64,000 bases of DNA, taken from NCBI GenBank assembly GCA_049515555.1, contig JBEKTY010000011.1, positions 49,782 through 113,781 of the forward strand. Direction: 5' to 3'. The notes beneath the pieces are model-generated. The model saw only the letters and a program-made list of their open reading frames with translations. It was not told the DNA's origin and did not search any database. The translations under genes were made by a program, and so were the position numbers. This document shows positions 34,402 to 43,136 of this stretch, piece by piece. The number at the start of each line of letters is the position of its first letter. Positions within the stretch are counted from its first letter, which is position 1. The DNA is from JBEKTY01 sp049515555 (GTDB taxonomy: Bacteria; Planctomycetota; Planctomycetia; Pirellulales; Thermoguttaceae).

Positions 34402-34512
34402 GTCCCCTCTCCCTCCGGGAGATGGTTAGGGTGAAGTGGCCTCCATTGCAACGAATGACCGCTTTTTCGCTGCCCACCCTCACCCTGCCCTCTCCCGGAG
34501 GGAGAGGGGACC
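34402..34512. repeat. Composite palindromic element, second copy
   Basis: Two CTCTCCC palindromes (34402-34437, 34475-34512) flank a spacer containing aatgaccgctttttcgctgcc. The same composite is found at 14197-14314, spacer included. It lies in the 392-bp gap between divergent dus and the secreted-protein gene; apart from it and the promoter at 34625 the gap shows nothing. Confidence 0.8.
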
Positions 34513-34624
34513 ACGGGGTCTTGCTCTCTCGACACGGGCTCTCCTTTCCTGCGATCGCCTCCTAATGACCTCCCCGGGTGCGGGTTCATCCCACCGGCCG
34601 CCATCCGGCGCGGCACGGAAATCC

Positions 34625-34654
34625 TTGACGCCCGCGAAAAGCGCCAACTATACT
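34625..34654 (+). promoter_or_regulatory. Candidate sigma70-type promoter
   Basis: TTGACG (34625-34630) and TATACT (34649-34654), 18-bp spacer, 60 bp upstream of the ATG at 34715. Both hexamers match consensus in five of six positions. Confidence 0.6.
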
Positions 34655-34714
34655 AGAGATTGACCGATACCTCAAAAGAAAGATAGTGCGAAGCTGCAAG
34701 GTGAGAACCTTTCG

Positions 34715-35752
34715 ATGAAGCACCTCGTGCATATTACGGCGGTGGTGGCGTTAGCGCTGGCCCTGGCCGACGGACGCCTGTGGGCGCAGCCGGTCCCGGC
34801 GGGCAAGCCGCGCGCGACCGGCCCCGCCGCGGCAAAGGCTCCGGCGGCGAAGGCCGTGCCAGCGAAGGCCCCCGCGGCCAACGCCCCGGCGGCGCCGCCC
34901 CCGGTCAATCTGTCGGCTGCCGCGCTGGCAGTGCCCACCTCGCCCTATCGCCGCTTGGCGCCGGGGGTGTTCGAGTCGGTCGATCTGGACCAACAGACGC
35001 CCGATGTCGTCCGCAAGGCGGACATCACCGAATTGCTCGAAAAAGACCCGAGTTTCGACCGGGCCAAGGATGTTTCGTTCCGCCAGGATATCTGGGTGCT
35101 CCAGTTCAGGTTCAAGCCGATTCGGATGATCTGGGCCGATATCCCGGGCAACGAGGGGCGGATGCAGCGGGAGCAGATCTGGTACATGGTGTATACGGTC
35201 ACCAATCCGGGCAAGGTGCTGCATCCGGTCGAGGACGCCGACAAGACTTACAAGGTCGAGAGCGTCGATAAGCCGATCCGGTTCATTCCGGTCTTTACGC
35301 TGGAGGTCCACGACTGGCTGAAAGACGAAGCCCCCGGTTCGGCGAAGGTGTATAGCGAGAAGCAAGTGCCCGTGGCAGTGCCGGCGATCCGGGCCCGGGA
35401 AGACAAGAACCGCCAGTTCCTCAGCACGGTGGAAATGCCCAACAAGGAGATTGCGGTCGGCGAGACGCTGTGGGGCATCGTCACCTGGGACAACGTCGAT
35501 CCCCGCAACGTCTGGTTCTCCGTCTACGTGGAGGGCCTGACCAACGCCTATCGCTGGAAGGACGACGCGGCGAAGTACGACGACGCGGTCAAGGGGCGGG
35601 CCAGGGCCCCCTACCGCGAGCTGTACGCCAAGGTGCTGAAACTGAACTTCTGGCGGCCGGGGGACGAGTACTCGGTGAAGGAGGCCCAGGTGCGCTGCGG
35701 CGTGCCCGGACAACCCGACTACGAATGGGTCTGGCGCCGGGCCTTCCCCTGA
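34715..35752 (+). CDS. Secreted planctomycete protein, unknown function
   Basis: A 345-residue exported protein: signal peptide KHLVHITAVVALALALADGRLWAQ, then an Ala/Pro/Lys-rich linker (~28-75, AAKAPAAKAVPAKAPAANAP) as in envelope-spanning or peptidoglycan-associated proteins. A compact ~260-residue domain of beta-rich sequence follows (DIWVLQFRFKPIRMIWADIPG; EQIWYMVYTVTNPG; WYSVYVEG-like stretches). I know no catalytic motif in it; similar proteins appear in planctomycete genomes as conserved hypotheticals. It has its own good promoter (34625-34654) and is followed by a 35-bp perfect hairpin. Confidence 0.8.
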   Translation: MKHLVHITAVVALALALADGRLWAQPVPAGKPRATGPAAAKAPAAKAVPAKAPAANAPAAPPPVNLSAAALAVPTSPYRRLAPGVFESVDLDQQTPDVVRKADITELLEKDPSFDRAKDVSFRQDIWVLQFRFKPIRMIWADIPGNEGRMQREQIWYMVYTVTNPGKVLHPVEDADKTYKVESVDKPIRFIPVFTLEVHDWLKDEAPGSAKVYSEKQVPVAVPAIRAREDKNRQFLSTVEMPNKEIAVGETLWGIVTWDNVDPRNVWFSVYVEGLTNAYRWKDDAAKYDDAVKGRARAPYRELYAKVLKLNFWRPGDEYSVKEAQVRCGVPGQPDYEWVWRRAFP

Positions 35753-35780
35753 GCCGGCGGCAAAATAAGTTGATCAGTTT

Positions 35781-35862
35781 GGGTGGCACGTCCCTGAGCG
35801 CAGCGAAGGGCGTGGCGGCCCTGGGAACCACGCCCTTCGCTGCGCTCAGGGACGTGCCACCC
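35781..35862. repeat. Perfect 35-bp inverted repeat
   Basis: gggtggcacgtccctgagcg... (35781-35815) is the exact reverse complement of 35828-35862, with a 12-nt loop. It is the strongest hairpin in the window, starting 28 bp after the secreted-protein stop. It has no following T-run. It may terminate transcription or be a mobile palindromic unit. The rest of the 316-bp gap holds the rpmA promoter. Confidence 0.9.
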
Positions 35863-35942
35863 TCCGCGGCGGGGTCGGGAGACCCGCGCCGAACTTGAAT
35901 CGCGCTTGCTCGATGGTATCGTGATTCGGATTTGCGTAGCAG

Positions 35943-35971
35943 TTGACTTCCCGGCCGTTTCCTCGTACAAA
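35943..35971 (+). promoter_or_regulatory. Candidate rpmA promoter
   Basis: TTGACT (35943-35948) and TACAAA (35966-35971) with an exact 17-bp spacer, ~98 bp before the rpmA ATG. The 5' leader of ~90 nt could carry ribosomal-protein feedback control, though no known fold was recognised. Confidence 0.5.
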
Positions 35972-36068
35972 TAAGGCTCCTGCCGGGTGGGGGCTCCATT
36001 TCGAGGCTTTTTAGGCGCGGCCGCTTCGGAAGAACGTAAACCATAACACCGTAAGAAGTTGGATTGTC

Positions 36069-36332
36069 ATGGCGCATAAGAAAGGTCAGGGCTCAAGCCG
36101 CAACGGCCGGGATTCCAACGGCCAGCGGCGGGGCATAAAGCGATTCGGCGGCGAGCAGGTTCGGGCCGGCCACATCCTGGTTCGGCAGGTCGGTACGCGG
36201 TACCACCCTGGCAACGGGGTCGGTCAGGGCTCCGATTACACCCTGTACGCCTTGGTGGACGGAGTTGTGAAGTTTGATCGCGGCGGCCGACGCATCCAAA
36301 TCGTGGAAACGGCCCCCGTCGCCGGCGGCTGA
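36069..36332 (+). CDS. rpmA: 50S ribosomal protein L27
   Basis: L27 lies at the peptidyl-transferase centre and stabilises tRNA. The 87-residue protein begins AHKKGQGSSRNGRDSNGQRRGIKRFGGEQV, the family signature, and continues HILVRQVGTRYHPGNGVGQGSDYTLYALVDGVVKF. It starts directly with MAHKKG, so no Firmicutes-type cleaved leader is present. Its usual partner rplU (L21) is not upstream; a secreted-protein gene and a hairpin stand there, so L27 is transcribed on its own, probably from 35943. Confidence 0.97.
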   Translation: MAHKKGQGSSRNGRDSNGQRRGIKRFGGEQVRAGHILVRQVGTRYHPGNGVGQGSDYTLYALVDGVVKFDRGGRRIQIVETAPVAGG

Positions 36333-36395
36333 CCAGCGCCGCTATCCCCCGCCGCGGCTCCAAGACGGCAGGCAATCGCCGCCAACCCACTGCTT

Positions 36396-36469
36396 GGGTG
36401 CCACGGTTGGCTTGCCCAACCATGTTTTCCGCACTGCTGGACAAGCCAGCAGTGGCACCCAACCCGTTA
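36396..36469. repeat. Double-hairpin element, copy 1
   Basis: gggtgccacggttggcttgcc... then cactgctggacaagccagcagtg and ggcaccc. The outer gggtgcc/ggcaccc and the two inner palindromes make a cloverleaf-like shape. It is almost identical (all but a few of 74 bases) to 54479-54553. Here it lies between convergent rpmA and the PEP-CTERM gene. Confidence 0.85.
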
Positions 36470-36499
36470 AATTGAATGTGTCAGAGCACTAGGGCTCGG

Positions 36500-39244
36500 T
36501 CAGGGCATTGGCACGATGCCCGGTGCCGTCCGTTTCCGCTGCCGCCATGCGAAGCCGGTCAGCCCGATGAAACCGGCGGTGAGGAGGAGCAGGGTCGAGG
36601 GCTCCGGAACGGCATTCAGGCTCCCGAAGCCGGCGGGCATTGCCACTCGCCCCGTGGCGCTGGACAGGCCAGGAGCGGGTGCTGCCGGATCGGGCACGAA
36701 GTCCAGGTAGAGCGCATTGCCGCTCTCGGACATGGCGAAGTGGCCGCCGGCCAGCGGGAGCGAGCTAAGTTGGTCCACTACGAAGTCCGCGGAATTAAAC
36801 CCACTGATCCCGCCGGTGGCAGTGGCAATCAACCAACTGTCGGGGCTCGTGTTGTCGAAATGGCTGGCGGGCCCCTCCAGGTCGATCGTACACAAGCCGC
36901 CGGCCGTAGCCGCCAACGAAAGCCCCCCGACGATGTTCCACAAGTCCCAGCCGCTGCCCGCTGTGCCGGTGGCGTCGCCAAGGTCAAGATGGTATCCGCC
37001 GCCGCCGTACCAGGCCGTCGGGCCTGATGTCACTTGGCCGATGCCGTTGCCGGGCGAGAACGTGCCGCCGCTCTGGATGGTCACTGGGCCATAGCGGCCG
37101 GTGCCCTGGGCCAGGGCCCCGGGGCCCACCATCGTTGCCCCCACAATCGTGCCGTCGTTCTCGAGGACGCCTCCCTGGGCGCGAATGGCCGCGCCGCCCA
37201 TCGAGCCGGCCACGACCAGCCGGCCGGCGGTCAGCGTGGTACCGCCAGTGTACGTGTTGGCGCCGTCCAGCGCGAGGGTACCGGATCCGGCCTTCGTAAG
37301 GCCATAGCGGCCGCTGATTACCCCACCGATCCCAAGCGTGCCGGCCTGGATGGTCACGTCGCGGTTGCCGGAAAGGGCGACCGCTCCCGTGCCGAGGTTC
37401 AGGTCCTGCGTGCCGACGAAGCTGAAATCTGCTTTCCAGGTTTGTGCGTTATTGGTCGAAACCGTGACGCCCGTGGCGGTGGTATTGTCCAATGCGCCGC
37501 CATCGATCACGAGCTTGCCGGTACCCAGGGCCAAGGCACTGTCGATGCCAAGGGTTCCGGCGGAGAGTGTGGTGCCGCCGGTGTAGGTGCCGACGCCGGC
37601 CAGGGCCAGCAGTCCGAAGCCGGCTTTCACCAGGCCGCCGCTCCCTGTCAGGGCGCCCGCGTACGTGCCGCCCGTGCCCGGGTTGACCGTCAGGATCACT
37701 GACTTGCCGTTAAGGTTGACGGCGGCCGTGTTCGTGCCGCTGGCCGGCGTGGCCAGGGTGCCGCCAAGGCCGCCGACCGTCTGGGCGGAGTCGAGGTTTA
37801 CGACCACCGCCGTGCCGGGACCGGTATTGAGGTTGTTCACCACCAACGGTCCGCCGGCGGCCCCGAGCCTTGCGCCCGCCCGGACCGCCAAGGTACCGCC
37901 GTTGACGGTGGTGCCGCCGGAGTAGGTGTTCTTGCCGCCGAGCGCCAAGGCGCCGGGGCCGGCCTTCACCAGGCCGTTGCTCCCGCCGATGGGGCCGTTG
38001 GTGGTCAGCGTGCCCCGGGCAACCGTTACCTGCCGGTCACCGCTCCCGGAAAGTGTCACGGCCGCGGTGCCCAGGCTCAGGTTCTGCGTGCCGACGAAGC
38101 CGAAGTCGCCGTTCCAGGTTTCGGGCTTCGTGGTCGAGAGAGTTACAGGAGCGGCGCTGGTGTTGTCCAACTCGCCGCCGCTGAGCATTACTGGACCGGC
38201 GCCGAGGGAAGAGGCATTCTTGATTGCCAGCGTACCGGCCAGGAGCGTCGTGCCGCCGCTGTAGGTGTCCGCACCGGCCAAGACTAGAGTTCCGGAGCCT
38301 GCGGCGACGACCCCGCCGCTGCCGTTGATGGGCCCGGCAACCGTGCAGGCATCCGAGCAATTGACGACCAGCATGCCGTTGTTGGTCACGCTGCCGAGGA
38401 GGCTGCCCGTCGTGCCGCCATTGCCAACCTGTATTGTGCCGGACGCGATCGTGGTTCTCCCGCTGTAGGTGTTGTCACCGGCGAGGACCACCGTACCGCT
38501 GCCGAGGTGAGTCACTCCGCCGGTTCCGGAAACGTCGCCTGAATAGATATAGGTGTCGGATCGGTTGAAGGCCAGGGTGCCGTTGTCGGTCACATTACCG
38601 ATGATGCTGCCCATCGTGCCGCCATTGCCAAGTTGGAGCGTGCCCGACGCGATCGTGGTTCCACCGCCGTAGGAATTCATACCCGCAAAAACCAGTGTGC
38701 CGCCGCCGAGCTTGACCAGGCCCCCGGCGCCGGAGAGACTGCCCGAAACATTGCTTGCGCCCGAGCCGGCCACAGTGAGTGTGTAGCCGCCGTTGGCGAC
38801 GTTGCCGACGGTCAGGGCGCCGCCGTTGTTGACCCAGGTTTGGGTGCCGCCGAGGGTGACCGGTGCGTTGACCGTGAGGTTGCGCCGGCGAACGTCCATT
38901 TCGATGCCGATCCCCCTAACGCCGTTGAGCGTGAAGGGGTCGGCACTGCCGTCCGCGCCGATCGTCACGTTCTGGCCCAGCCCCGGGGCCTCCCAAATCT
39001 CGCCCAAGCTGAGGCCGCCTGTGTTGATCGTGGGCTGGTTGGCATAGGCGGTCTTGAACTCGGCGATGTCACCCGAGCCTGGCACCACCCCGCCGCCCCA
39101 GTTCGCCGCGTTGTTCCATTCCGCGGAGGTCCCGCCGTTCCAGGACCTGACCGTTGCCTTGGCCGCAGGAGAAGCCACCAGCAGCACCGCCACCGCCCAG
39201 GCCGCCGCCGCGGGCAGAAGGATCAAAATCCTTTTGGTCAACAT
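36500..39244 (-). CDS. PEP-CTERM protein with autotransporter-type beta-strand repeats
   Basis: A 914-residue exported protein. It has a signal peptide (KRILILLPAAAAWAVAVLLVASPAAKA), then WNGGTSAEWNNAANWGGGVVP, then about ten autotransporter-associated beta-strand repeats of the form GGLVKxGxGTLxLAGxNTYxGGTTxxxGTL, which should form a long beta-helix. It ends with the PEP-CTERM signal: VPEPSTLLLLTAGFIGLTGFAW followed by a basic tail (RQRKRTAPG). Such proteins are thought to be sorted by an exosortase and delivered to the outer surface; no exosortase gene is in this window. A divergent glycosyltransferase-like gene begins 317 bp away. Repeats at protein level are diverged in DNA, so the expansion is old. 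Confidence 0.93.
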   Translation of the reverse strand: MLTKRILILLPAAAAWAVAVLLVASPAAKATVRSWNGGTSAEWNNAANWGGGVVPGSGDIAEFKTAYANQPTINTGGLSLGEIWEAPGLGQNVTIGADGSADPFTLNGVRGIGIEMDVRRRNLTVNAPVTLGGTQTWVNNGGALTVGNVANGGYTLTVAGSGASNVSGSLSGAGGLVKLGGGTLVFAGMNSYGGGTTIASGTLQLGNGGTMGSIIGNVTDNGTLAFNRSDTYIYSGDVSGTGGVTHLGSGTVVLAGDNTYSGRTTIASGTIQVGNGGTTGSLLGSVTNNGMLVVNCSDACTVAGPINGSGGVVAAGSGTLVLAGADTYSGGTTLLAGTLAIKNASSLGAGPVMLSGGELDNTSAAPVTLSTTKPETWNGDFGFVGTQNLSLGTAAVTLSGSGDRQVTVARGTLTTNGPIGGSNGLVKAGPGALALGGKNTYSGGTTVNGGTLAVRAGARLGAAGGPLVVNNLNTGPGTAVVVNLDSAQTVGGLGGTLATPASGTNTAAVNLNGKSVILTVNPGTGGTYAGALTGSGGLVKAGFGLLALAGVGTYTGGTTLSAGTLGIDSALALGTGKLVIDGGALDNTTATGVTVSTNNAQTWKADFSFVGTQDLNLGTGAVALSGNRDVTIQAGTLGIGGVISGRYGLTKAGSGTLALDGANTYTGGTTLTAGRLVVAGSMGGAAIRAQGGVLENDGTIVGATMVGPGALAQGTGRYGPVTIQSGGTFSPGNGIGQVTSGPTAWYGGGGYHLDLGDATGTAGSGWDLWNIVGGLSLAATAGGLCTIDLEGPASHFDNTSPDSWLIATATGGISGFNSADFVVDQLSSLPLAGGHFAMSESGNALYLDFVPDPAAPAPGLSSATGRVAMPAGFGSLNAVPEPSTLLLLTAGFIGLTGFAWRQRKRTAPGIVPMP

Positions 39245-39334
39245 GGATCACCTCTGGACAACCAATTCCACGAATCTCGCTGGCCAACACCGCGTGCAAA
39301 CATGCCATTCTTGATCGGGGTGAATCAGCCAGCC

Positions 39335-39364
39335 ATTATACATAGGTTCCACCGAGGTACGCAA
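39335..39364 (-). promoter_or_regulatory. Candidate promoter of PEP-CTERM gene
   Basis: On the minus strand TTGCGT (39364-39359) and a perfect TATAAT (39340-39335), 18-bp spacer, 90 bp before the start codon. The rest of the 317-bp divergent gap (39245-39561) is comparatively AT-rich and otherwise featureless. Confidence 0.55.
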
Positions 39365-39561
39365 TAGGAGTGGTAAGAAAATCTTCAGAATTGCCGCCAA
39401 AACAACGCTATGGTGGGAAAACTTTCGAAAAATACAATGGGTTCGCGCTATGTGCGGGTTCTTGCCGGCCTGCCAACGTGCTAAATTCATCGAGAACCGT
39501 CGGCAGCGGTTGTGGACGGAAGGCGAAGTGCGAATCTGCGTAGGACGCTCGGAGTTGCCGC

Positions 39562-41202
39562 ATGGGCAACTGGCGGTTGACACCAAGACACGGCCCTTCA
39601 AAGGAGCACGCGCTCGTTCGGTTGGGGAAGGAGGTCTGGGGCCGGTGCCGATCTTGGCGCGGCGTGCCAGTAACAGTCTTGCTCGTGGCGGCGTGCCTGC
39701 CTTACTTGAATAGCCTTCAAAACTCCTTCCATTTCGACGACGACTCGCAAATCGTCGATAATCAGCAAATTCGCACGCTTGACGGCCTTCGGGCGGCGCG
39801 CCCCGCCAGCCGCTGGCTTCTGTTCGCCACGTTTTTCCTCAACTACCGTGCGCATGGCCTGACTTTCATGCCCGGTTGGCATGCGGTCAACATTCTACTC
39901 CACGCCGCTTGTGTGCTTGCACTGTATTGGACCCTGGCCGGCCTGCTGGCTGCGGAGGAGTTGAAACGACCGGATGGAACGTTGAGGCGGCAAGTCGGTG
40001 CGCCCTTTTGTGGGGCCTTGCTCTTCGCGGTTCACCCGCTGGCCTCTGAGCCGGTGAACTACATTCAGGCCCGCTGTGTGTTGATGTACACGCTCTTCTC
40101 CCTGCTGGCGGTGTGCTGTGCGATCCGCGTTCAGCGGGTGGATTCTCCGATTCGCAAGGTTTGCGCCGGCGTGGCGATGGTCGCGCTGGTGCTCCTGGCG
40201 AGTCTCTCAAAACCAGTCGGCCTGTTCTACTCGCTGGCCCTGCCCACCTTATATTTCTTGACGATCGTACTGCCCGCATCCGCCCACAAACGTCGCCTGA
40301 TTCTTTGGGCGGCTGCAGCAGGGATGGTGTTTGTGCTGGCGGCCGGAGCGTGGGTGGCAAGAATGGGCGACTGGGAGTTTATCCGCGAACGACTTTGCGG
40401 TGATGTCCGGCATTACTTCTGGGGGCAGATGATCATTTTCTGGCGTTATGTTGGCTTGTCGGTTTGGCCGCTGCCCAGATATCTCAACGTGGACCATGCG
40501 GTGAGCTACCGGCCATACTCGGCGACGGACGCCGACGTGTTGATCTCAGTTATTGCACTGGTTCTGGTAGTGCTGGCGCCGGCCATGCACCTGATACGCC
40601 GGAAGCCCGTCGCCAGCTTCCTGTTGCTGGCCATCCCCGTCGGCTTGCTGCCGTATTTCGTGATGACCTCGGTGGAGGCGATGATCGAATATCGCTTCTA
40701 CCTGCCGCTGGCGGCCTTTTGCGGCCTGGCCGGGATGGCGGCCGCGCTCTTGCTCGACCGGGCGAAAACCGCCGCAAAGATATGCCTAGTGGTCGTAGTT
40801 ATGGTTTTGGCGGTGGCGACAGCCGCGCGAAACCAGGCTTGGCGGAATGACTTGAGCCTTTGGTCCGACGCGGCACTCAAGTCGCCCCGCAAAGCCAGGA
40901 CCATCAATGCTCTAGCCTGGGCATTGCTCACCGATAAGGTGCGGGGCGACCCCCGTCGGGGTTTGGAATTGGCGAAGCAGTCGTTCGACCCGCGGTGCGT
41001 GGACCTGGCTCCGGGGTTCAACCCCTATATGGTGGACACGCTGGCGGAAGGATATTTCGTCAACGGCGACGTGGACAAGGCCATCCGCATCGAGCAAGCG
41101 ATCGTCAAGCAAAGGCTGGGCGATCTGGACTACTTCCACCGACAACTGGAGCGCTACATGGCTGCCCAACACGAGTCGCAGGCGCGGCCCCCAGGCCCGT
41201 AG
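39562..41202 (+). CDS. Multi-pass TMTC/GT-C-like glycosyltransferase
   Basis: A 546-residue membrane protein with about ten hydrophobic segments. The first luminal loop has FHFDDDSQIVDNQQIRTLDG, matching the acidic DD motif that holds the lipid-linked sugar donor and metal in GT-C enzymes; the resemblance is closest to TMTC-type O-mannosyltransferases (Y/F-DDxxxI-N). LLFAVHPLASEPVNYIQARCVLM corresponds to their HPxxVEAVxxIxGR stretch. The C-terminal ~100 residues (SLWSDAALKSPRKARTINALAWAL) look like the start of TPR repeats, shorter than usual. The neighbouring PEP-CTERM gene and the GT2 gene downstream suggest surface-protein glycosylation. ATG 39562 has cggag upstream. Confidence 0.82.
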   Translation: MGNWRLTPRHGPSKEHALVRLGKEVWGRCRSWRGVPVTVLLVAACLPYLNSLQNSFHFDDDSQIVDNQQIRTLDGLRAARPASRWLLFATFFLNYRAHGLTFMPGWHAVNILLHAACVLALYWTLAGLLAAEELKRPDGTLRRQVGAPFCGALLFAVHPLASEPVNYIQARCVLMYTLFSLLAVCCAIRVQRVDSPIRKVCAGVAMVALVLLASLSKPVGLFYSLALPTLYFLTIVLPASAHKRRLILWAAAAGMVFVLAAGAWVARMGDWEFIRERLCGDVRHYFWGQMIIFWRYVGLSVWPLPRYLNVDHAVSYRPYSATDADVLISVIALVLVVLAPAMHLIRRKPVASFLLLAIPVGLLPYFVMTSVEAMIEYRFYLPLAAFCGLAGMAAALLLDRAKTAAKICLVVVVMVLAVATAARNQAWRNDLSLWSDAALKSPRKARTINALAWALLTDKVRGDPRRGLELAKQSFDPRCVDLAPGFNPYMVDTLAEGYFVNGDVDKAIRIEQAIVKQRLGDLDYFHRQLERYMAAQHESQARPPGP

Positions 41203-41401
41203 TTCGGCCGGCCACCGCTGATATCAGTTAAGCGTCCCGTCAAGTAAGCATCCCCGTCCTTACGACTCCGCACCCCGCCACGCGCCCCCCTTCAGGCACG
41301 GCCACACCCTCGTTGACCCGTGTGTAGCAACGAGGGGCCGGCCTTGGGTAGCTTGCAAACCAGGCAATCCGGGCAAGCCAGGCAAGTCAAGAAAACGCTC
41401 T
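41203..41401. other. Intergenic gap with imperfect ccaggcaa tandem
   Basis: Between the GT-C-like gene and the GT2 promoter. It contains a gcaaaccaggcaatccgggcaagccaggcaag run (41353-41390) and no gene. Confidence 0.6.
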
Positions 41402-41429
41402 TTGACCGCTGGCCCGCCTACGCTATACT
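41402..41429 (+). promoter_or_regulatory. Candidate promoter of GT2-TPR gene
   Basis: TTGACC (41402-41407) and TATACT (41424-41429), 16-bp spacer; both hexamers match in five of six positions. It lies 49 bp upstream of the ATG at 41479. Confidence 0.6.
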
Positions 41430-41478
41430 CTGCCGCCCCTGGGACTGCCTGGCCCCTTAGTTGTGCCAAGGACGGCAG

Positions 41479-42714
41479 ATGAAAATTCTGGCGGAATCTC
41501 GGCCGCGGCCCCGCTTGTCGGTGGCCATGATCGTTCGCGACGAGCAGGACGTGCTGGCCGACTCGATCGAGAGCGTCCGGGCGATTGCCGACGAGATCGT
41601 GGTCCTGGATACCGGCTCGAAGGACCGGACGATCGAGGTTGCCGAGCGCTCGGGCGCGGCGGTTCGGCAGGTGGCCTGGGACGACGACTTCTCGGCCGCC
41701 CGCAACCGCTGCCTCCAGGAGGCGACGGGCGACTGGGCTCTATGGCTGGACGCGGGCGAACGGCTGGCTGCGGAAGGGGCCACGGGGCTGGGCCGGTTTC
41801 TGCGCGACGAGGCCGATTCGCGGCAGGTTTATACGCTGTGGGTCGAGGCGCCGCCCCGGGAGCCGTCGGCCTCGGCCGAGCAGGCGGCCCAACCGCGGCT
41901 GATCCCGGCTCGGGCCCAATTGCGATTCGAGGGCCGGGTCCGCGAGACCCTGCTGCCTTCGATGCTGTCGGCGGGCATTACGGCCGCGGTCGCCCCGGGG
42001 AGGCTGTTGCGCCATCCGCGGCAGCACGACTCGGGCCGCATCCTCCGCAAGGCCGGCCGCGACCTGTCGCTGGCCGCCTTGGAGGCCGGCGAAACCGGCC
42101 GCTGGCCGCCCCGCCTGCTGCTGGCCGCCGGCCAGGCCCAGAACGTCCTAGGCGCGCAGGACGAGGCCCGCGGCATGCTCCGCCGCGCGGTGCGGGCCGC
42201 CGAGCCGGGCTCCGCCGAAATGCTCGAAGCTTACTACGCTCTGCTGAGCACGTTCGACGCCGATCCCGAGCTCCAGACCGAGCACCTGGCGGCCTGCCTG
42301 GAGTCGCTGGCCGTTTTCCCCTTCGATTTGCAATTGTTGCTGGCCTTGGGCAATTTCCTGCTGGTCCGCAGCCGGCCGGACCTGGCCATCCGTACTTTCG
42401 AGGCGGGGGTCCAACTCGGCAAGGTCACCCGCGAAGTATGGCACCTGTGCGAAGTGCGGGAGTTGGCCGCGGTGTGCCTGAGCACGGCCCTGCTGGTGGC
42501 CCAGCGGGGCCCGGAGGCCCGGCAAGCGCTGGAAACCGCGCTAGCGGCCCACCCCCATTCCCAGCGGCTCGAGCGGCATTTGGCCGCCCTGGACGCCAAG
42601 ACGAGGCCGCCGGCCGGCGATACGAAGTTCCGCATCGATGCGGGCCAAACGTCGCCGGGGGCCGCCCCGCACTACGATGCCCTGGGCAATCCGTGCCCGG
42701 CCGGCCGATCCTGA
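41479..42714 (+). CDS. Family 2 glycosyltransferase with C-terminal TPR-like region
   Basis: A 411-residue cytoplasmic GT-A enzyme. The opening LSVAMIVRDEQDVLADSIESVRAIADEIVVLDTGSKDRTIEVAERSGA is the SunS/TPR-linked GT2 type. It is followed by VRQVAWDDDFSAARNRCLQEATGDWALWLDAGE, where the usual DADE metal site reads DAGE, so one Asp is missing. After ~residue 190 the chain becomes helical repeats (LLLAAGQAQNVLGAQDEARGMLRRAVRAAEPGS...), resembling TPRs. The ATG at 41479 is preferred to GTG 41461 (aagga RBS upstream). It may act with the GT-C-like gene upstream on surface glycans; acceptor unknown. Confidence 0.87.
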   Translation: MKILAESRPRPRLSVAMIVRDEQDVLADSIESVRAIADEIVVLDTGSKDRTIEVAERSGAAVRQVAWDDDFSAARNRCLQEATGDWALWLDAGERLAAEGATGLGRFLRDEADSRQVYTLWVEAPPREPSASAEQAAQPRLIPARAQLRFEGRVRETLLPSMLSAGITAAVAPGRLLRHPRQHDSGRILRKAGRDLSLAALEAGETGRWPPRLLLAAGQAQNVLGAQDEARGMLRRAVRAAEPGSAEMLEAYYALLSTFDADPELQTEHLAACLESLAVFPFDLQLLLALGNFLLVRSRPDLAIRTFEAGVQLGKVTREVWHLCEVRELAAVCLSTALLVAQRGPEARQALETALAAHPHSQRLERHLAALDAKTRPPAGDTKFRIDAGQTSPGAAPHYDALGNPCPAGRS

Positions 42715-42726
42715 CGGAGCGCCAAA

Positions 42727-42770
42727 GGGGACAGTCCCATTTTCGTCGGACGAAAATTGGGACAGTCCCC
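42727..42770. repeat. REP-like palindrome GGGGACAGTCCC...GGGACAGTCCCC
   Basis: A ~20-bp near-perfect inverted repeat (GGGGACAGTCCCATTTTCGT against ACGAAAATTGGGACAGTCCCC, one mismatch, one extra base). Elements of this form are widespread as REP-like units. It starts 12 bp after the GT2 stop and may end its transcript. Confidence 0.8.
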
Positions 42771-42866
42771 GCCGATCCTGACCGGTTGACAAACCCCCGG
42801 CCGGTCATTCACAATTGCACCATCGGCCTTTTTTCTCCTCCCACTGTTTGGACTTGAGGTTTTTCC

Positions 42867-43136
42867 ATGGCACTGCCCTACGACCTCCCTTGGCTCGGCG
42901 TCGGCGGACGGGACCCCATTTCGAGCGGTGCGTGGCTGCCGGCGGCTTTCCCCGCCGCGGTCTGCGTCGCGGAGAATGAGGAGGCCGACGACTTCGACGA
43001 CTTCGACGACGACGATTTCGACGACGACTTCGACGACGACTTCGAAGAGGACTTCGACGACGATTCCGACGACGATCTCGACGACGACGAAGACGAAGAT
43101 GACGAAGATGAGAAGGACGTCGAGGACGAACCGTGA
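42867..43136 (+). CDS. Small Asp-rich acidic protein
   Basis: An 89-residue protein. Residues 1-38 are ordinary (LPYDLPWLGVGGRDPISSGAW); residues ~39-89 consist almost solely of Asp, Glu and Phe with a DDDFDDDF period. The net charge is about -40. It is intrinsically disordered and may bind divalent cations or basic protein. Its stop overlaps the start of the purine nucleoside phosphorylase gene by 4 bp (GTGA), so the two are translationally coupled. It has a proper ATG with ttgaggttttttcc upstream. The DNA is a gacgacttc-type low-complexity repeat, so length may vary. I know no function; that it is translated is inferred from coupling and the unique N-terminus. Confidence 0.7.
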   Translation: MALPYDLPWLGVGGRDPISSGAWLPAAFPAAVCVAENEEADDFDDFDDDDFDDDFDDDFEEDFDDDSDDDLDDDEDEDDEDEKDVEDEP

